Origin: an uncultured Aquimarina sp.
GTDB lineage: Bacteria; Bacteroidota; Bacteroidia; Flavobacteriales; Flavobacteriaceae
NCBI RefSeq assembly: GCF_947495315.1
Contig: NZ_CANLYD010000006.1
Span: 310,001-374,000 of the forward strand
Reading direction: 5' to 3'
DNA: 64,000 bases
This document shows, piece by piece, positions 8,187 through 17,266 of the stretch. Within the stretch, counting starts at the first letter, position 1. Every line of letters begins with the position of its first letter. A program made the position numbers and the translations under genes. Below the pieces are notes generated by a model. That model searched no databases, was not told where the DNA came from, and saw nothing but the letters and a program-made list of their open reading frames with translations.

Positions 8187-8600
8187 TTATTCTTTTAATT
8201 GCAGTTCCTTTAATTTTAGGAAAATATCGATAGCTTCTTTTTGTTGTTCTGTAATAACAGATTTATTTTTTGTACGGCTAGCGATTCCTGAAAGATTCTC
8301 CATAGATAATAATATGTGCCAGTTGGTGGCCATATCCAGATCGAAAATCTTAATAGCTTCAGGTTTATGAGAATCCAGAGAACTTTGGTGACAACTACCA
8401 CAATGGGTAATGAGAACTGCTCTTGTAATTTTGGAATTCTCTTCAAATGTGCTCTTATCAGCGTTAACCGGACGTGGTTTTTCTTCTGAAGAAGTTATGT
8501 CTTTTTTTACATAAGAACTGTTTGTATCCTGAACACAATTGTGAACAGACAGTGCAACAAGGGCAAATACATATATCAATATATTATTGTAGCTAAACAT
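8187..8600 (-). CDS. Small exported protein with a single CxxCH heme-binding motif
   Basis: A 137-residue protein with an N-terminal hydrophobic segment (about 6-20) and a poor lipobox around Cys22. Residues 67-71 are CGSCH, the c-type heme attachment motif, in the context ITHCGSCHQSS, and the C-terminal part is helical and charged. This resembles small periplasmic heme proteins that take part in electron transfer; a Met axial ligand could be that in LSMENLSG, but this is not certain. Its 3' end is duplicated at 751-816. It converges on the upstream pseudogene. Confidence 0.7.
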   Translation of the reverse strand: MFSYNNILIYVFALVALSVHNCVQDTNSSYVKKDITSSEEKPRPVNADKSTFEENSKITRAVLITHCGSCHQSSLDSHKPEAIKIFDLDMATNWHILLSMENLSGIASRTKNKSVITEQQKEAIDIFLKLKELQLKE

Positions 8601-8759
8601 CTCTATTTAAAAGAATTAAGATACAATATTCTATCTTAAACTATTCTTAATTAAGAACCATATTTTTATTAAAATACTGATTACAACAGAACGTTGAACA
8701 ATATAAATGATGTTTCATTCATATTTATGTATGTACCATTTGTTGTTAAAAAGAATAAT

Positions 8760-10091
8760 TCAATTCTTTTTAACACGATATGTAATCTTTCTATTAGTAA
8801 TTACTATGCTACGCAAAAAACCTAATGTGAACCTACTATCATTTTGTATTTCAGCAATAATCTCAAAACTATAGATATTACCTCCCAAATCAATAGGTGT
8901 AGTGTTTATTGGTAATTCATCATTAAAAAAACCATCATTATCGCTATCCACAAGAATCCTAAGTAGGTTTGGGTTAATTGCACCAATACCAGAAAGATCA
9001 AAACGCATTTCTATAGTTCCAACATCTACAGTACCACCCGAAGTGTTTTTTTCACTAACTCTCCAGACTCTATCTAATCTGTTTGTAATTTTACTTGATA
9101 CATCGGTAGTATTATCAAAAAGAAAGTTGCCATTATCATGTCCCCATATCAAAAACTCGTTATCATCTAAGGATGAAGGGTTCAGAATCCTTACTTCTCC
9201 AGTACCTTGAGAGTCTATATGAAGGTTTGATGCATTCACTCTTCCGATTCCCGCTACATCATAGTCATAATTACCGTTCGCAGCAATATCTTGTGTATAA
9301 ATGTCATTCTCAGCACTTGTTAACCCATATTTTGCAGCTAAATAGTTTTCTATTATAATACGTTGTGCAGTATTAATTTTGGCATTAAACACGATAATTT
9401 CGGTTAGATCGCCAACGTAACCATTAGTACCCGATGTATTTCCTCCCAGATTGAAACGAAAAGAAGCATGATTCGTAAAAGATGTTGTATTTGCACGATT
9501 TTGTAGTAAAGTTCCATTCCTATATAATTGTTTACCGGTTGTTGGGCTTGCGTCATAAGACCAAAAGGAATAATTTGTAGTAAGACCACTTAGTCCTCCA
9601 ACTTGTATTCGTGCATTCGTTCCACAACACACTCCAATATCAAAATATACGATGCCACTCCAAGGTATATGATTTGTAAACCTACTTGATCCAATTAATG
9701 GAGAAGTGGTATAGACACAAGATGTTTGGGTAGTATTATCTGCAACATTAACAATAAAAGAGGATGCTTGATTAGTAACAAAATTAGAAGTGGTTAAATT
9801 AAATCCAGTTTCCAATCGGTTAGAACCAGAAAAGCTTATAGCATCAAATCCATTAACGGCTGCTGGAACAATAGTTGGTCTCTGACCTCCGGTTTCACTC
9901 AAATCTAAATCTGAAATACCTGCCTGATTGGTAACAACATCAACCAATGTACCTGTTAAAGATACTCCCACGGAAGCATCGTACCATATTTTTAAAGTAG
10001 ATGTGCCATCATTGGATCCCACTCCTCCAGGACCTGTTTGTGCAAACCCTATTTGGAATATAAAAAAAACAAAAAGCAACTTTTTAATCAC
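8760..10091 (-). CDS. Large secreted surface protein, laminin-G-like, no T9SS tail seen
   Basis: A 443-residue protein with a signal peptide (MIKKLLFVFFIFQIGFAQ). It begins with LKIWYDASVGVS, then a concanavalin-like jelly-roll region with GLTTNYSFWSY and KQLYRNGTLL, the helix ENYLAAKYGL, then WGHDNGNFLF and DRVWRVSEKN. This order is known to me from long flavobacterial surface proteins that usually continue with more repeats and end in a gliding-motility or T9SS sorting domain. Here the protein ends in RKITYRVKKN without one, so it may be a 3'-truncated version. The role is probably adhesion or glycan binding, by family resemblance only. Confidence 0.65.
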   Translation of the reverse strand: MIKKLLFVFFIFQIGFAQTGPGGVGSNDGTSTLKIWYDASVGVSLTGTLVDVVTNQAGISDLDLSETGGQRPTIVPAAVNGFDAISFSGSNRLETGFNLTTSNFVTNQASSFIVNVADNTTQTSCVYTTSPLIGSSRFTNHIPWSGIVYFDIGVCCGTNARIQVGGLSGLTTNYSFWSYDASPTTGKQLYRNGTLLQNRANTTSFTNHASFRFNLGGNTSGTNGYVGDLTEIIVFNAKINTAQRIIIENYLAAKYGLTSAENDIYTQDIAANGNYDYDVAGIGRVNASNLHIDSQGTGEVRILNPSSLDDNEFLIWGHDNGNFLFDNTTDVSSKITNRLDRVWRVSEKNTSGGTVDVGTIEMRFDLSGIGAINPNLLRILVDSDNDGFFNDELPINTTPIDLGGNIYSFEIIAEIQNDSRFTLGFLRSIVITNRKITYRVKKN

Positions 10092-10491
10092 AAGAGAATT
10101 GTTGAAAAATTCCCCACTAATTTAGATATTTATTTTCTTTTAATGAGGTTAAGACATGTATTTTTTAAAAACTGATTAATTAAGCTAATTCAATGTCGGT
10201 AGGCTTATACATTGGATCATAAAAATATAAAAAAAGCACGAAAATATACTAGCAAAAGTGCTAATACTCGCTTACAAATCAAGGTGTTTTTAGTAAGAAA
10301 CTTAATGGGTATTATATTAAATAATTTTACCAGGTTTAAAAAAACAGGTTGATTAACCACTTTAAAAATAACTACATACAATAAATTAAAAAGGTAAGCG
10401 ATATAATGTATACAAAACAGAATGTTTTATTACTTGTAAAAAGAGTTTCTAACATGTTTTTTTAATCTCAAATCATTATACACTAATCATC
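10092..10491. other. Divergent intergenic region, about 400 bp
   Basis: AT-rich spacer between the divergent surface protein and LPMO genes, so it must hold both promoters. I found no exact TTG-N20-TAnnTTTG match, no strong palindrome and no small gene that I would defend. Confidence 0.4.
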
Positions 10492-11421
10492 ATGAAAACA
10501 ACAACTCAAAAAAAGCAAATCTTCAAGAATATGCGGGTCTTGCTATTTAGTGGATTGCTATTAACTTCTACACAATCAATTTCTCCACACGGTACCGTAA
10601 CCAGTCCACCTAGTCGCGTTTGGATTTGCTTTCAGGAGAATCCTGAAAGTCCAGATTCACCGGCATGTATAGATATGGTTGCTTCTCACGGTACACAAGC
10701 TTTATACGACTGGAATGAAGTAGCACGAATGGATGCCAACGGCATGCATCGAGACATCATACCGGATGGTAATTTAGCTAGTGCAGGACGACCGGATAAG
10801 TACGGAGGATTGGATCAAGTAAGAGACGATTGGGTGGCAACACCTGTTTCTCCTGGACCGCTCACAATTACTTGGTCGATTACAGCTCCTCACGCAACAT
10901 TATATTATGAAGTGTATATTACCAAAGAAGGTTGGACTCCTAATCAACCGCTTACTTGGGATAGTTTAGAGCTTCTGGAACGTACTGGAGAGCTACCATT
11001 ATCAGACGAAGATAATATCGAAGTAATCTTACCAGAAAGAACAGGTAAACATGTAATCTATAGTATTTGGCAGCGTTCACTTAGTCCAGAAGCGTTTTAT
11101 TCTACCAGTGATGTAGATTTTGGTAATACGTTATCGATTGATGAGCTAAAAAAGCCTTCAGCCAACTTAGAACAAAATTATCCAAATCCATTTAGCGGAC
11201 AGAGTACTATAAAGTATAGTTTAGAGAGTGAATCTGCAGTAAACATTAAAGTTTATGACATTCTGGGGCAGGAGATTACTACGCTTGTTGACGAAGTTAA
11301 AAATGCCGGAGAACACGAGATTATTTTTAATGCAGATCATATACACGGTAAAGGCGTATATTTTTATGTATTTAAAGCAGGAAACTATACGGAAACAAGA
11401 CGTATGGTTATACAAAATTAG
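10492..11421 (+). CDS. AA10 lytic polysaccharide monooxygenase with T9SS sorting domain
   Basis: A 309-residue secreted copper enzyme. After an N-terminal signal region comes HGTVTSPPSR, whose His33 would be the N-terminal copper ligand of the histidine brace; the second ligand is His134 in TAPHATLYYEVYI. GRPDKYGGLDQVRDDW and YEVYITKEGW are typical AA10 (former CBM33) segments. The domain ends near residue 215. A linker leads to LEQNYPNPF and a C-terminal type A T9SS sorting domain ending in GVYFYVFKAG and RRMVIQN. AA10 enzymes oxidatively cleave chitin or cellulose; which one is not decidable here. The Pro before His33 makes the predicted cleavage site slightly unusual. Confidence 0.9.
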   Translation: MKTTTQKKQIFKNMRVLLFSGLLLTSTQSISPHGTVTSPPSRVWICFQENPESPDSPACIDMVASHGTQALYDWNEVARMDANGMHRDIIPDGNLASAGRPDKYGGLDQVRDDWVATPVSPGPLTITWSITAPHATLYYEVYITKEGWTPNQPLTWDSLELLERTGELPLSDEDNIEVILPERTGKHVIYSIWQRSLSPEAFYSTSDVDFGNTLSIDELKKPSANLEQNYPNPFSGQSTIKYSLESESAVNIKVYDILGQEITTLVDEVKNAGEHEIIFNADHIHGKGVYFYVFKAGNYTETRRMVIQN

Positions 11422-11474
11422 CAGAATATTAAAAATTCAAGAAAACTAGTGGTTTTGATAAAATTCTAGTAATT

Positions 11475-11542
11475 ATTGCCTTTATACAGATACATTATTT
11501 AGGGATTTAGGTCCAAGAATAAAGAATTTGTATAAAGGCAAT
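11475..11542. terminator. Long inverted repeat between convergent genes
   Basis: ATTGCCTTTATACA (11475-11488) and TGTATAAAGGCAAT (11529-11542) are perfect 14-bp inverted repeats around a 40-nt loop, located between the convergent LPMO and S41 genes. It may act as a bidirectional terminator, though no strong T run follows and the loop is long. A recombination or protein-binding site is the alternative. Confidence 0.5.
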
Positions 11543-11566
11543 TTGCTTTGTAAAATATTAAGTTAT

Positions 11567-12970
11567 CTAATTATTAAATAATTCTAGAGCACGATCTATC
11601 CCAGTATCTATTCCTTCTTCAAAATCTAAAGTTGAAAGAAATGGAACTCTATTTTCTTGATTTTCAGGCCCAATCCCTACTGATTCAAAAATGACTCCTT
11701 GTGGATCTTCATATACCTCATTAGATAAACCTATTTCTGCACCATTTGGTAATGTGTGACTAAGAACATTAGAAAAAGCTCCTGCTGTGTTCTCTCCCAC
11801 AATAGTAACATAAGGTAAGTCTTTCATACATAAAGCGAAAAGGTCTGCTGCACTTATGGATGCAGGACTGGTAAGCAATACGATATCTCCGGTAAATTGA
11901 AAATCTCCTTTAGGACCTACAGAAACAGCTCTTTTTTCTGTAAAACTATTACCTAATCTAAATTTTTTGGTATATAAAAATCTTTCTTGATCCATAAAAC
12001 GAGATACAATATCCAAAGCAGCCGTATCATGTCCTCCTCCATTAAAACGTATATCGATAATCAGTTTAGAAACTCCTGATGCAGAAATATCGTTCATAAT
12101 TGTGTCTAATAAATCATTTAATGTTGACAACTCATTACTAAAATCATTTCCATATCCTGCCATCGTTAAAATATTAACGTATCCTATAGTATCATTGACC
12201 AATCCCCATAGTATATTCTCTCTTTCATCTATTTCAAAATCTCCTCCTAAATATTCTGTTACTATTGTTGTGGCTTTTTGACCCAAAAGATCTCCTAAAT
12301 CATCTCCATTTTCTACAATAAAATCTCCACTTAAGTTGCTGTTGAATATTTCTAATAATTTTGGAAACCCGGAATCAATTTGAATACCATTTTCTTCATC
12401 GAAGATACTTACATGACCATCTTCTAATAAAAGAACTAAGTCTTCTAAAATATCATAAAAGTTATCCGTAGTCACTTGATCTCTTAAACTTTCATACTGC
12501 GACCAGTCTACATTTCTGGTTTCAAAAAAAGCATAATAATCATTAAAGATATTCCAGAAATGATCAAAATTCACCTTTGGATCATCAGTATCGGCTATCT
12601 GATCAGGAAGACAAGTTGGGTTTTGATTTGACAATCGAGTAAATTCAAAATCAGATTCATTTAAGTCTGTAGTTAATATCATGTCATTTGCACTTACTAG
12701 ATTTGGAACAAAATCTTCTAGTTCAAAATCATCATCTATAATTGAGCATCCTGCGGTATTTATATTATAAACTGCATCATTTCCGTCTGTAAACTCCAAA
12801 ATGTATCCTAGTTCTTCTGAGAACCAAAAACCATTGATCGAATCTTCTGCGGGAAGAGTTGGATTGTCATCATCCATTTGACAAGAAACAATTAATAATA
12901 ACAGGAAGCATACGCATAGATTTTTAATAATTATAAAATGGATTTCTTTTTTGATAGTATGTAATATCAT
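11567..12970 (-). CDS. S41-family serine peptidase, lipoprotein
   Basis: A 467-residue protein with a lipobox LLIVSC (Cys30), so it is anchored in a membrane facing the periplasm or cell surface. The N-terminal 50-115 region looks like a small lipocalin-type domain. Residues about 135-190 are the tail-specific protease N-domain (HFWNIFNDYYAFFE, LLEDGHVSIF). The catalytic core has KLIIDIRFNGGGHDTAALD (302-320) and LLTSPASISAAD with Ser373 as the likely nucleophile, followed by GENTAGAFSN and the ending PNGAEIGLSNE. It probably degrades peptides or protein tails. No cognate substrate is visible beside it. Confidence 0.85.
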   Translation of the reverse strand: MILHTIKKEIHFIIIKNLCVCFLLLLIVSCQMDDDNPTLPAEDSINGFWFSEELGYILEFTDGNDAVYNINTAGCSIIDDDFELEDFVPNLVSANDMILTTDLNESDFEFTRLSNQNPTCLPDQIADTDDPKVNFDHFWNIFNDYYAFFETRNVDWSQYESLRDQVTTDNFYDILEDLVLLLEDGHVSIFDEENGIQIDSGFPKLLEIFNSNLSGDFIVENGDDLGDLLGQKATTIVTEYLGGDFEIDERENILWGLVNDTIGYVNILTMAGYGNDFSNELSTLNDLLDTIMNDISASGVSKLIIDIRFNGGGHDTAALDIVSRFMDQERFLYTKKFRLGNSFTEKRAVSVGPKGDFQFTGDIVLLTSPASISAADLFALCMKDLPYVTIVGENTAGAFSNVLSHTLPNGAEIGLSNEVYEDPQGVIFESVGIGPENQENRVPFLSTLDFEEGIDTGIDRALELFNN

Positions 12971-13051
12971 AATGCTAATTTTTGATTTTTATTAAAAGTA
13001 AAATGTAAGGAGATTCATAAAAGTTTTATTGTATTAAAACTGAAGAAAACA

Positions 13052-13612
13052 TTAAAAACGATATCCAATTTTGAGGTTGAAATATGGTGTTAAACCAATT
13101 TCTCTTCCAGTGTTGTTCCCAAATCCAAGTCCTCCACCAACTCCAATTTCATAATTAAAATGATTACCAATATTCCTTCTAATTCCCCAGCTTATTGCTG
13201 TAAATGGATGATTTGATAAATTTCTTTGAGTATCTGTATCAACATCGTCATAAAAATAGTAACTACCTCGTAACGAAACATAGTTACCACTGTTACCATC
13301 TATTCTTTTGCCTTGTTTTGCTCGTTTGTTTAGATTATAGTACCACCTAGGTTCTAATGCTACTATAGGTAATGAGTAACCATTACCGACTTGGGTATCA
13401 TTCCCATCTGCCCATAAACCAACAATCGCTATTCCTATTTCACTTCGTAAAGCTATTTGATTAGATAATTTCAATTCATTATGAACCCATACGCCCATAA
13501 CGCCGATTTGAATTCCAAAGATTGATTTTTCTACAGATGCTTCTTCTGCATTTTGTGAAAATCCAGAATAAGAAGTGTAAAGGAATAATAAAACAAAAGC
13601 TACTTTTTTCAT
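13052..13612 (-). CDS. Outer-membrane beta-barrel protein
   Basis: A 186-residue protein with a signal peptide ending in GFSQ (about residue 20) and amphipathic strands such as NYVSLRGSYYFY and HFNYEIGVGGGLGFG, ending in YFNLKIGYRF. The terminal Phe and Gly-rich strand turns fit an eight-stranded barrel of the flavobacterial type. The function is unknown. It precedes the S41 peptidase gene on the same strand by 81 nt, so the two may be cotranscribed. Confidence 0.75.
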   Translation of the reverse strand: MKKVAFVLLFLYTSYSGFSQNAEEASVEKSIFGIQIGVMGVWVHNELKLSNQIALRSEIGIAIVGLWADGNDTQVGNGYSLPIVALEPRWYYNLNKRAKQGKRIDGNSGNYVSLRGSYYFYDDVDTDTQRNLSNHPFTAISWGIRRNIGNHFNYEIGVGGGLGFGNNTGREIGLTPYFNLKIGYRF

Positions 13613-13767
13613 ACTAAATATTAATTTAAAGGATATTATTAATTAAGACTAAGTAGTGTTGATTCATTTATATATTTTTTGATTCCCGATATAAAAGTAT
13701 CAGAATCAAAAAGGAAAGAGAATGATTTTAGTGTTGGAGAAGTACTAAAACAGTAGGATTACACAAA

Positions 13768-14862
13768 TTAGGACGTTTTTTGAAGTTTTCTATAAGCACC
13801 AGGAGACATACTTAAATTAGTTTTAAAAGTACTATAGAAAACACTCTTAGATTTAAAACCAGCTTCTAAGCCTATAGCCTCTATAGAATATTTATTAAAT
13901 ATTGGATTATGTAATAAATTTTTAGCGGCTTCTATTCGATATTCATTTACAAACTGAATAACACTTTTATTAATTTCTTGATTTATAATCTGTGATAAAT
14001 ATCCTTCGCTTGTTTCTAATCGAGTTGCAAGATCTAACCTGCTTAAAAGAGGGTTTTTATATAATTCCTCTTCTTCCATTAATGTATAGAGTTGAGTAAT
14101 AATTTTAGAAACTGTGGTTTCATTTATTTGTTTTTTTATAGGAGTTTTATCGATCTTTCCTGAAACCAAATATCGATGTATTTCTTCTTTTTGAACAATG
14201 ATTTGTAATCTGAATATTCCATAATACAAAACCCACCAGAATAAAAATGAAAGTGATATCCATAAAAAATTGGTAACATATTCTGAATCGTATATATATA
14301 GTTCAATATTAGACAAAAGCCAAACGATAATAATGCATATAATGAAAAGATTTAATCGTAATAACCAACGTCTTTTGTCTTCAGAAATAGTAGTGGCCTT
14401 TTTTATTAATCTCCTTGCCCAAAAGATTAAAAACACATTATAAGCAAAACCTAAAATGTCCTTAATGTCATATATTATAACATCAAAGTCAGAATTATAA
14501 AGATTAAAAAAAGCATGAAAAAAGGTAATAAAAACCTCAATTGCCAAAGAGCAAAAAAAAGGAATATAAAGCAATTTGTACCATCTTTTTTTTAGGTAGC
14601 TATGCTGAATTTGGATTAGAAAATAGGTAAACAAAGTAACGGTAACCAAAAATTCTAACATGATATTGTCTAAAAACTGTAAGACATAACCTTCTATGTC
14701 GTACCAACCTAAGAAGGTCAAACTTGTCAATAAGAATAAAGAAAAGGCTAGATATTTATTTGCACGATTCTTATAAAAAGAAGTCGTCACTAATGAGATA
14801 CTTATAAAATATCCCATAATTCCACTTGCAATTACTATAAAATCTAGTATTGTTGTATCCAA
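13768..14862 (-). CDS. Membrane-bound AraC-family transcriptional regulator
   Basis: A 364-residue protein with about seven N-terminal membrane helices (residues 5-220) followed by a cytoplasmic linker and a C-terminal AraC domain (about 265-364) with SRLDLATRLETSEGYLSQI as the first and SIEAIGLEAGFKSKSVFYS as the second helix-turn-helix. The end NLSMSPGAYRKLQK is typical. This design, a sensor in the membrane and an AraC output, is common in Bacteroidota, and the inducer is unknown. The neighbouring barrel and peptidase are candidate targets, by position only. Confidence 0.9.
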   Translation of the reverse strand: MDTTILDFIVIASGIMGYFISISLVTTSFYKNRANKYLAFSLFLLTSLTFLGWYDIEGYVLQFLDNIMLEFLVTVTLFTYFLIQIQHSYLKKRWYKLLYIPFFCSLAIEVFITFFHAFFNLYNSDFDVIIYDIKDILGFAYNVFLIFWARRLIKKATTISEDKRRWLLRLNLFIICIIIVWLLSNIELYIYDSEYVTNFLWISLSFLFWWVLYYGIFRLQIIVQKEEIHRYLVSGKIDKTPIKKQINETTVSKIITQLYTLMEEEELYKNPLLSRLDLATRLETSEGYLSQIINQEINKSVIQFVNEYRIEAAKNLLHNPIFNKYSIEAIGLEAGFKSKSVFYSTFKTNLSMSPGAYRKLQKTS

Positions 14863-15084
14863 TCTTTAAAGAATTAATGGTATTAAAATTCAATGAGAAA
14901 TATAAATTATTGTAGCACGAATGTTTCAGATACCAAATATTCTATACATCATACCAATAACTGTAAATATTCTGGGATGTTACACGAGTTTTACAATTAA
15001 TTATAAAATCAATTTTTAATATCTACGAGTTCATCTAATTATTCAATTAGTAGGAGAGGAGTATAATTTATGTAAAATAATTAT

Positions 15085-15978
15085 TTATGTGGTAGTATTT
15101 AATTCTTTAATTATTTCATTTAAAGATAACCTTGCTTCTTTCATAATGGGTAGAAATGGCCAAATATGTGGCATGTTTTCACCTTCAATTACTTTAATTT
15201 TCACCTGAGCTGCTTTCAACTTATCGACAACCAATTTTTGATCAGGATAGGTAATGTCGTTTTCTCCTAGAAATAGAATAGTCTCAGGAAATCCTTCGAA
15301 ATTTCCGTATAACGGTGAAATCATCTCGTTTTTTAAATCAACATGTCCAGCACACATTTTTTTAGCACTTAACAATCCAGCTTTTGAGAGCATTGGGTCA
15401 ATTACATCTATTATATCAATTTCTGAATTAGTCATAGATGAATCCATTACTGGCGAAACAAGAATTAGTTTATTGGGTAGTTGTTGCTTATTGGTAATTA
15501 ACCTCTGTATAAGTGCAATAATTAATGTACCTCCTACAGAATCACCTATTAACGAAATTTGATTTGATTTGTAGTTCTTTAAGGCCTCATTATAGATTGA
15601 ATTTACATTTTCGGAGATTTCAGATATTTTATGCTCAGGTGCTTTTGGATAGTTACACATCCATACGTTATAGTCAGTTTGCTTGGTAATAGTTTTGATT
15701 GTATCCCAATGATGTTTTGCTGGACCTGAAATGAATGCGCCTCCATGAATAAATATCAATAATTTATCTGAATCATTTTTTTGCCCTATTTCTGTTACTA
15801 AGGAATTAGATATTTTGAAATCTCTTGTTACATTTTTTTTATAAAAACTACCTTTTGGTTTATAAACATCTTCTTTTCTAAGTTTCTCAAAATCTACAGG
15901 ATCCTTACTAAAAATCTTTTTTAAACCTTTTATTTTGATAACCGATAACGTCAGATAATATGTAAAACTTTGCTTCAT
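15085..15978 (-). CDS. HSL-type (family IV) alpha/beta-hydrolase esterase
   Basis: A 297-residue protein with the oxyanion-hole motif HGGAF (78-82), the nucleophile elbow GDSVGG (Ser147), acid Asp241 in GENDITYPDQ and His271 in MPHIWPFLP. This is the hormone-sensitive-lipase family layout; such enzymes hydrolyse short acyl or acetyl esters of small molecules and are cytoplasmic or membrane-associated. The N-terminus is short, weakly hydrophobic and lacks a clear signal peptide. It stands alone, with about 220 nt upstream of the membrane AraC gene. Confidence 0.88.
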   Translation of the reverse strand: MKQSFTYYLTLSVIKIKGLKKIFSKDPVDFEKLRKEDVYKPKGSFYKKNVTRDFKISNSLVTEIGQKNDSDKLLIFIHGGAFISGPAKHHWDTIKTITKQTDYNVWMCNYPKAPEHKISEISENVNSIYNEALKNYKSNQISLIGDSVGGTLIIALIQRLITNKQQLPNKLILVSPVMDSSMTNSEIDIIDVIDPMLSKAGLLSAKKMCAGHVDLKNEMISPLYGNFEGFPETILFLGENDITYPDQKLVVDKLKAAQVKIKVIEGENMPHIWPFLPIMKEARLSLNEIIKELNTTT

Positions 15979-16103
15979 TATTCTCTTTTTAGTAATTCTT
16001 AATAAACCTCATTCATATGTTCTTATGGGCTTTAGAATGATAATAAGTATATATTCTTAAGTGTACGATTTTTGTTGTTTCTAAATTAGGAGCGTATTTC
16101 ACT

Positions 16104-16610
16104 TTAAAAGTTTGTCATTTCAATAACTTTTGTTTCATTATCTGATAATTTTATATGCTGCATTATCCCTCCGCCTATTTCATCCCAAAGCATAAATGCG
16201 ATAACATAATAATCTCCTGCAGGCAAATCTTTAAATTCGAATTCTCCTTTTTCATTGCACATTATCTTTCTTGTTTTATGGTAACCTTCCGGATCAGGAA
16301 CAAACTTTGGGATTCCATTTTCTATGTATACATAGCCAGAATCATCATTCTTGTAAATATGATTTAATCGTTCTTTGGTATAAGCAGAGTATGGATTTAA
16401 TTCTATTCTAAAATCTTTTCCAAAACGGATATCTCCACTTTTTGACTTGAATTTTGCCACTCCCTTAATAGCAGAAGTTCCTGCATTCTTAAACCAACTA
16501 ACTTCATCTTTATTAAATTCGTTTTCTATCTTTATTGTTGTTTCGTTTCTTGTGGTCTTATCTGCACAACTACAAAAAATAGCAGCTAGAGAAAATAATA
16601 TATATCTCAT
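16104..16610 (-). CDS. Lipoprotein with carboxypeptidase-regulatory-like domain
   Basis: A 168-residue protein with a lipobox around Cys14-Cys15 (AAIFCSCAD), so it is probably acylated. The mature part contains GVAKFKSKSGDI and GEFEFKDLPAGDYYVIAF, the pattern of carboxypeptidase regulatory-like or prealbumin-like beta-sandwich domains that bind other surface components. No enzyme motif is present. The next gene upstream in the same direction starts 20 nt away, so it is likely cotranscribed with the flavodoxin-fold reductase, with unknown functional connection. Confidence 0.6.
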   Translation of the reverse strand: MRYILFSLAAIFCSCADKTTRNETTIKIENEFNKDEVSWFKNAGTSAIKGVAKFKSKSGDIRFGKDFRIELNPYSAYTKERLNHIYKNDDSGYVYIENGIPKFVPDPEGYHKTRKIMCNEKGEFEFKDLPAGDYYVIAFMLWDEIGGGIMQHIKLSDNETKVIEMTNF

Positions 16611-16630
16611 TGGTTTTAAGTGTCTAATGG

Positions 16631-17236
16631 TTAATCGAAATTCTTTTTTATACTTTTTATTGTAGAATTAATTCTTTCTGCGTGTATTAATCTCACTTTT
16701 TCTTTATATAATGTTCCACCTAGAATAATCATTTCTTTCTTATTAAATCTTTTTCCAAGTCTATCATCAAGCATTACATTTCTCATGCTTCTCGCTATTC
16801 CAATCTCTTCCAAAAACTTATTCGGATGACCAGCTGTACAAATTACAATACCCTGAGGTACTCGTTTCATCATCTGAGTATTATCCTTTTCTTTATTTTC
16901 TCCATATGCATATCCAACAGCATAGACTCTATCAAACCAACCTTTTAACTTTGCCGGGCAATCGCTCCACCAGACTGGATATAAAAATATAATACAATCC
17001 GCTCCAGCAATTTTTTGATGTTCTTTTTTCACATCATTTGCTATTGGTAAATCAAGATTAGCAAAACCTTCTCGCCGATATTCTTCTTCACTCATATCAG
17101 TTTTAAAGTTCATTGCATATAAATCAGAAACCTGAAACTCAATTCTTTCTTTTTTTAGGTGTAATTCCAATTGCTGTAAAATCTCATAAGTATATGATTT
17201 TTTACTTGGGTGGCAATATATAATAAGAACTTTCAT
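16631..17236 (-). CDS. NAD(P)H-dependent quinone oxidoreductase (flavodoxin-like fold)
   Basis: A 201-residue protein of the NQO1/MdaB/YwrO type. The N-terminus KVLIIYCHPSKKSYTYEIL is the FMN/FAD phosphate loop, and CIIFLYPVWWSDCPAKLKGW with FDRVYAVGYAYG is the signature of this family. It would reduce quinones or related electrophiles in two-electron steps in the cytoplasm. It sits between the lipoprotein gene and a DUF4386 gene on the same strand with gaps of 20 and 30 nt, so the three probably form an operon, divergent from a Crp/Fnr regulator that may control them. Confidence 0.88.
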   Translation of the reverse strand: MKVLIIYCHPSKKSYTYEILQQLELHLKKERIEFQVSDLYAMNFKTDMSEEEYRREGFANLDLPIANDVKKEHQKIAGADCIIFLYPVWWSDCPAKLKGWFDRVYAVGYAYGENKEKDNTQMMKRVPQGIVICTAGHPNKFLEEIGIARSMRNVMLDDRLGKRFNKKEMIILGGTLYKEKVRLIHAERINSTIKSIKKNFD

Positions 17237-17266
17237 GTCTTTCTAGAATTAATTTTCCTTTGTAAT

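Noticed and set aside
8902-9210. Plus-strand ORF inside the surface-protein gene
   Set aside because: It lies opposite a well-supported minus-strand gene with a signal peptide and known domain pattern, and its translation has no family features.
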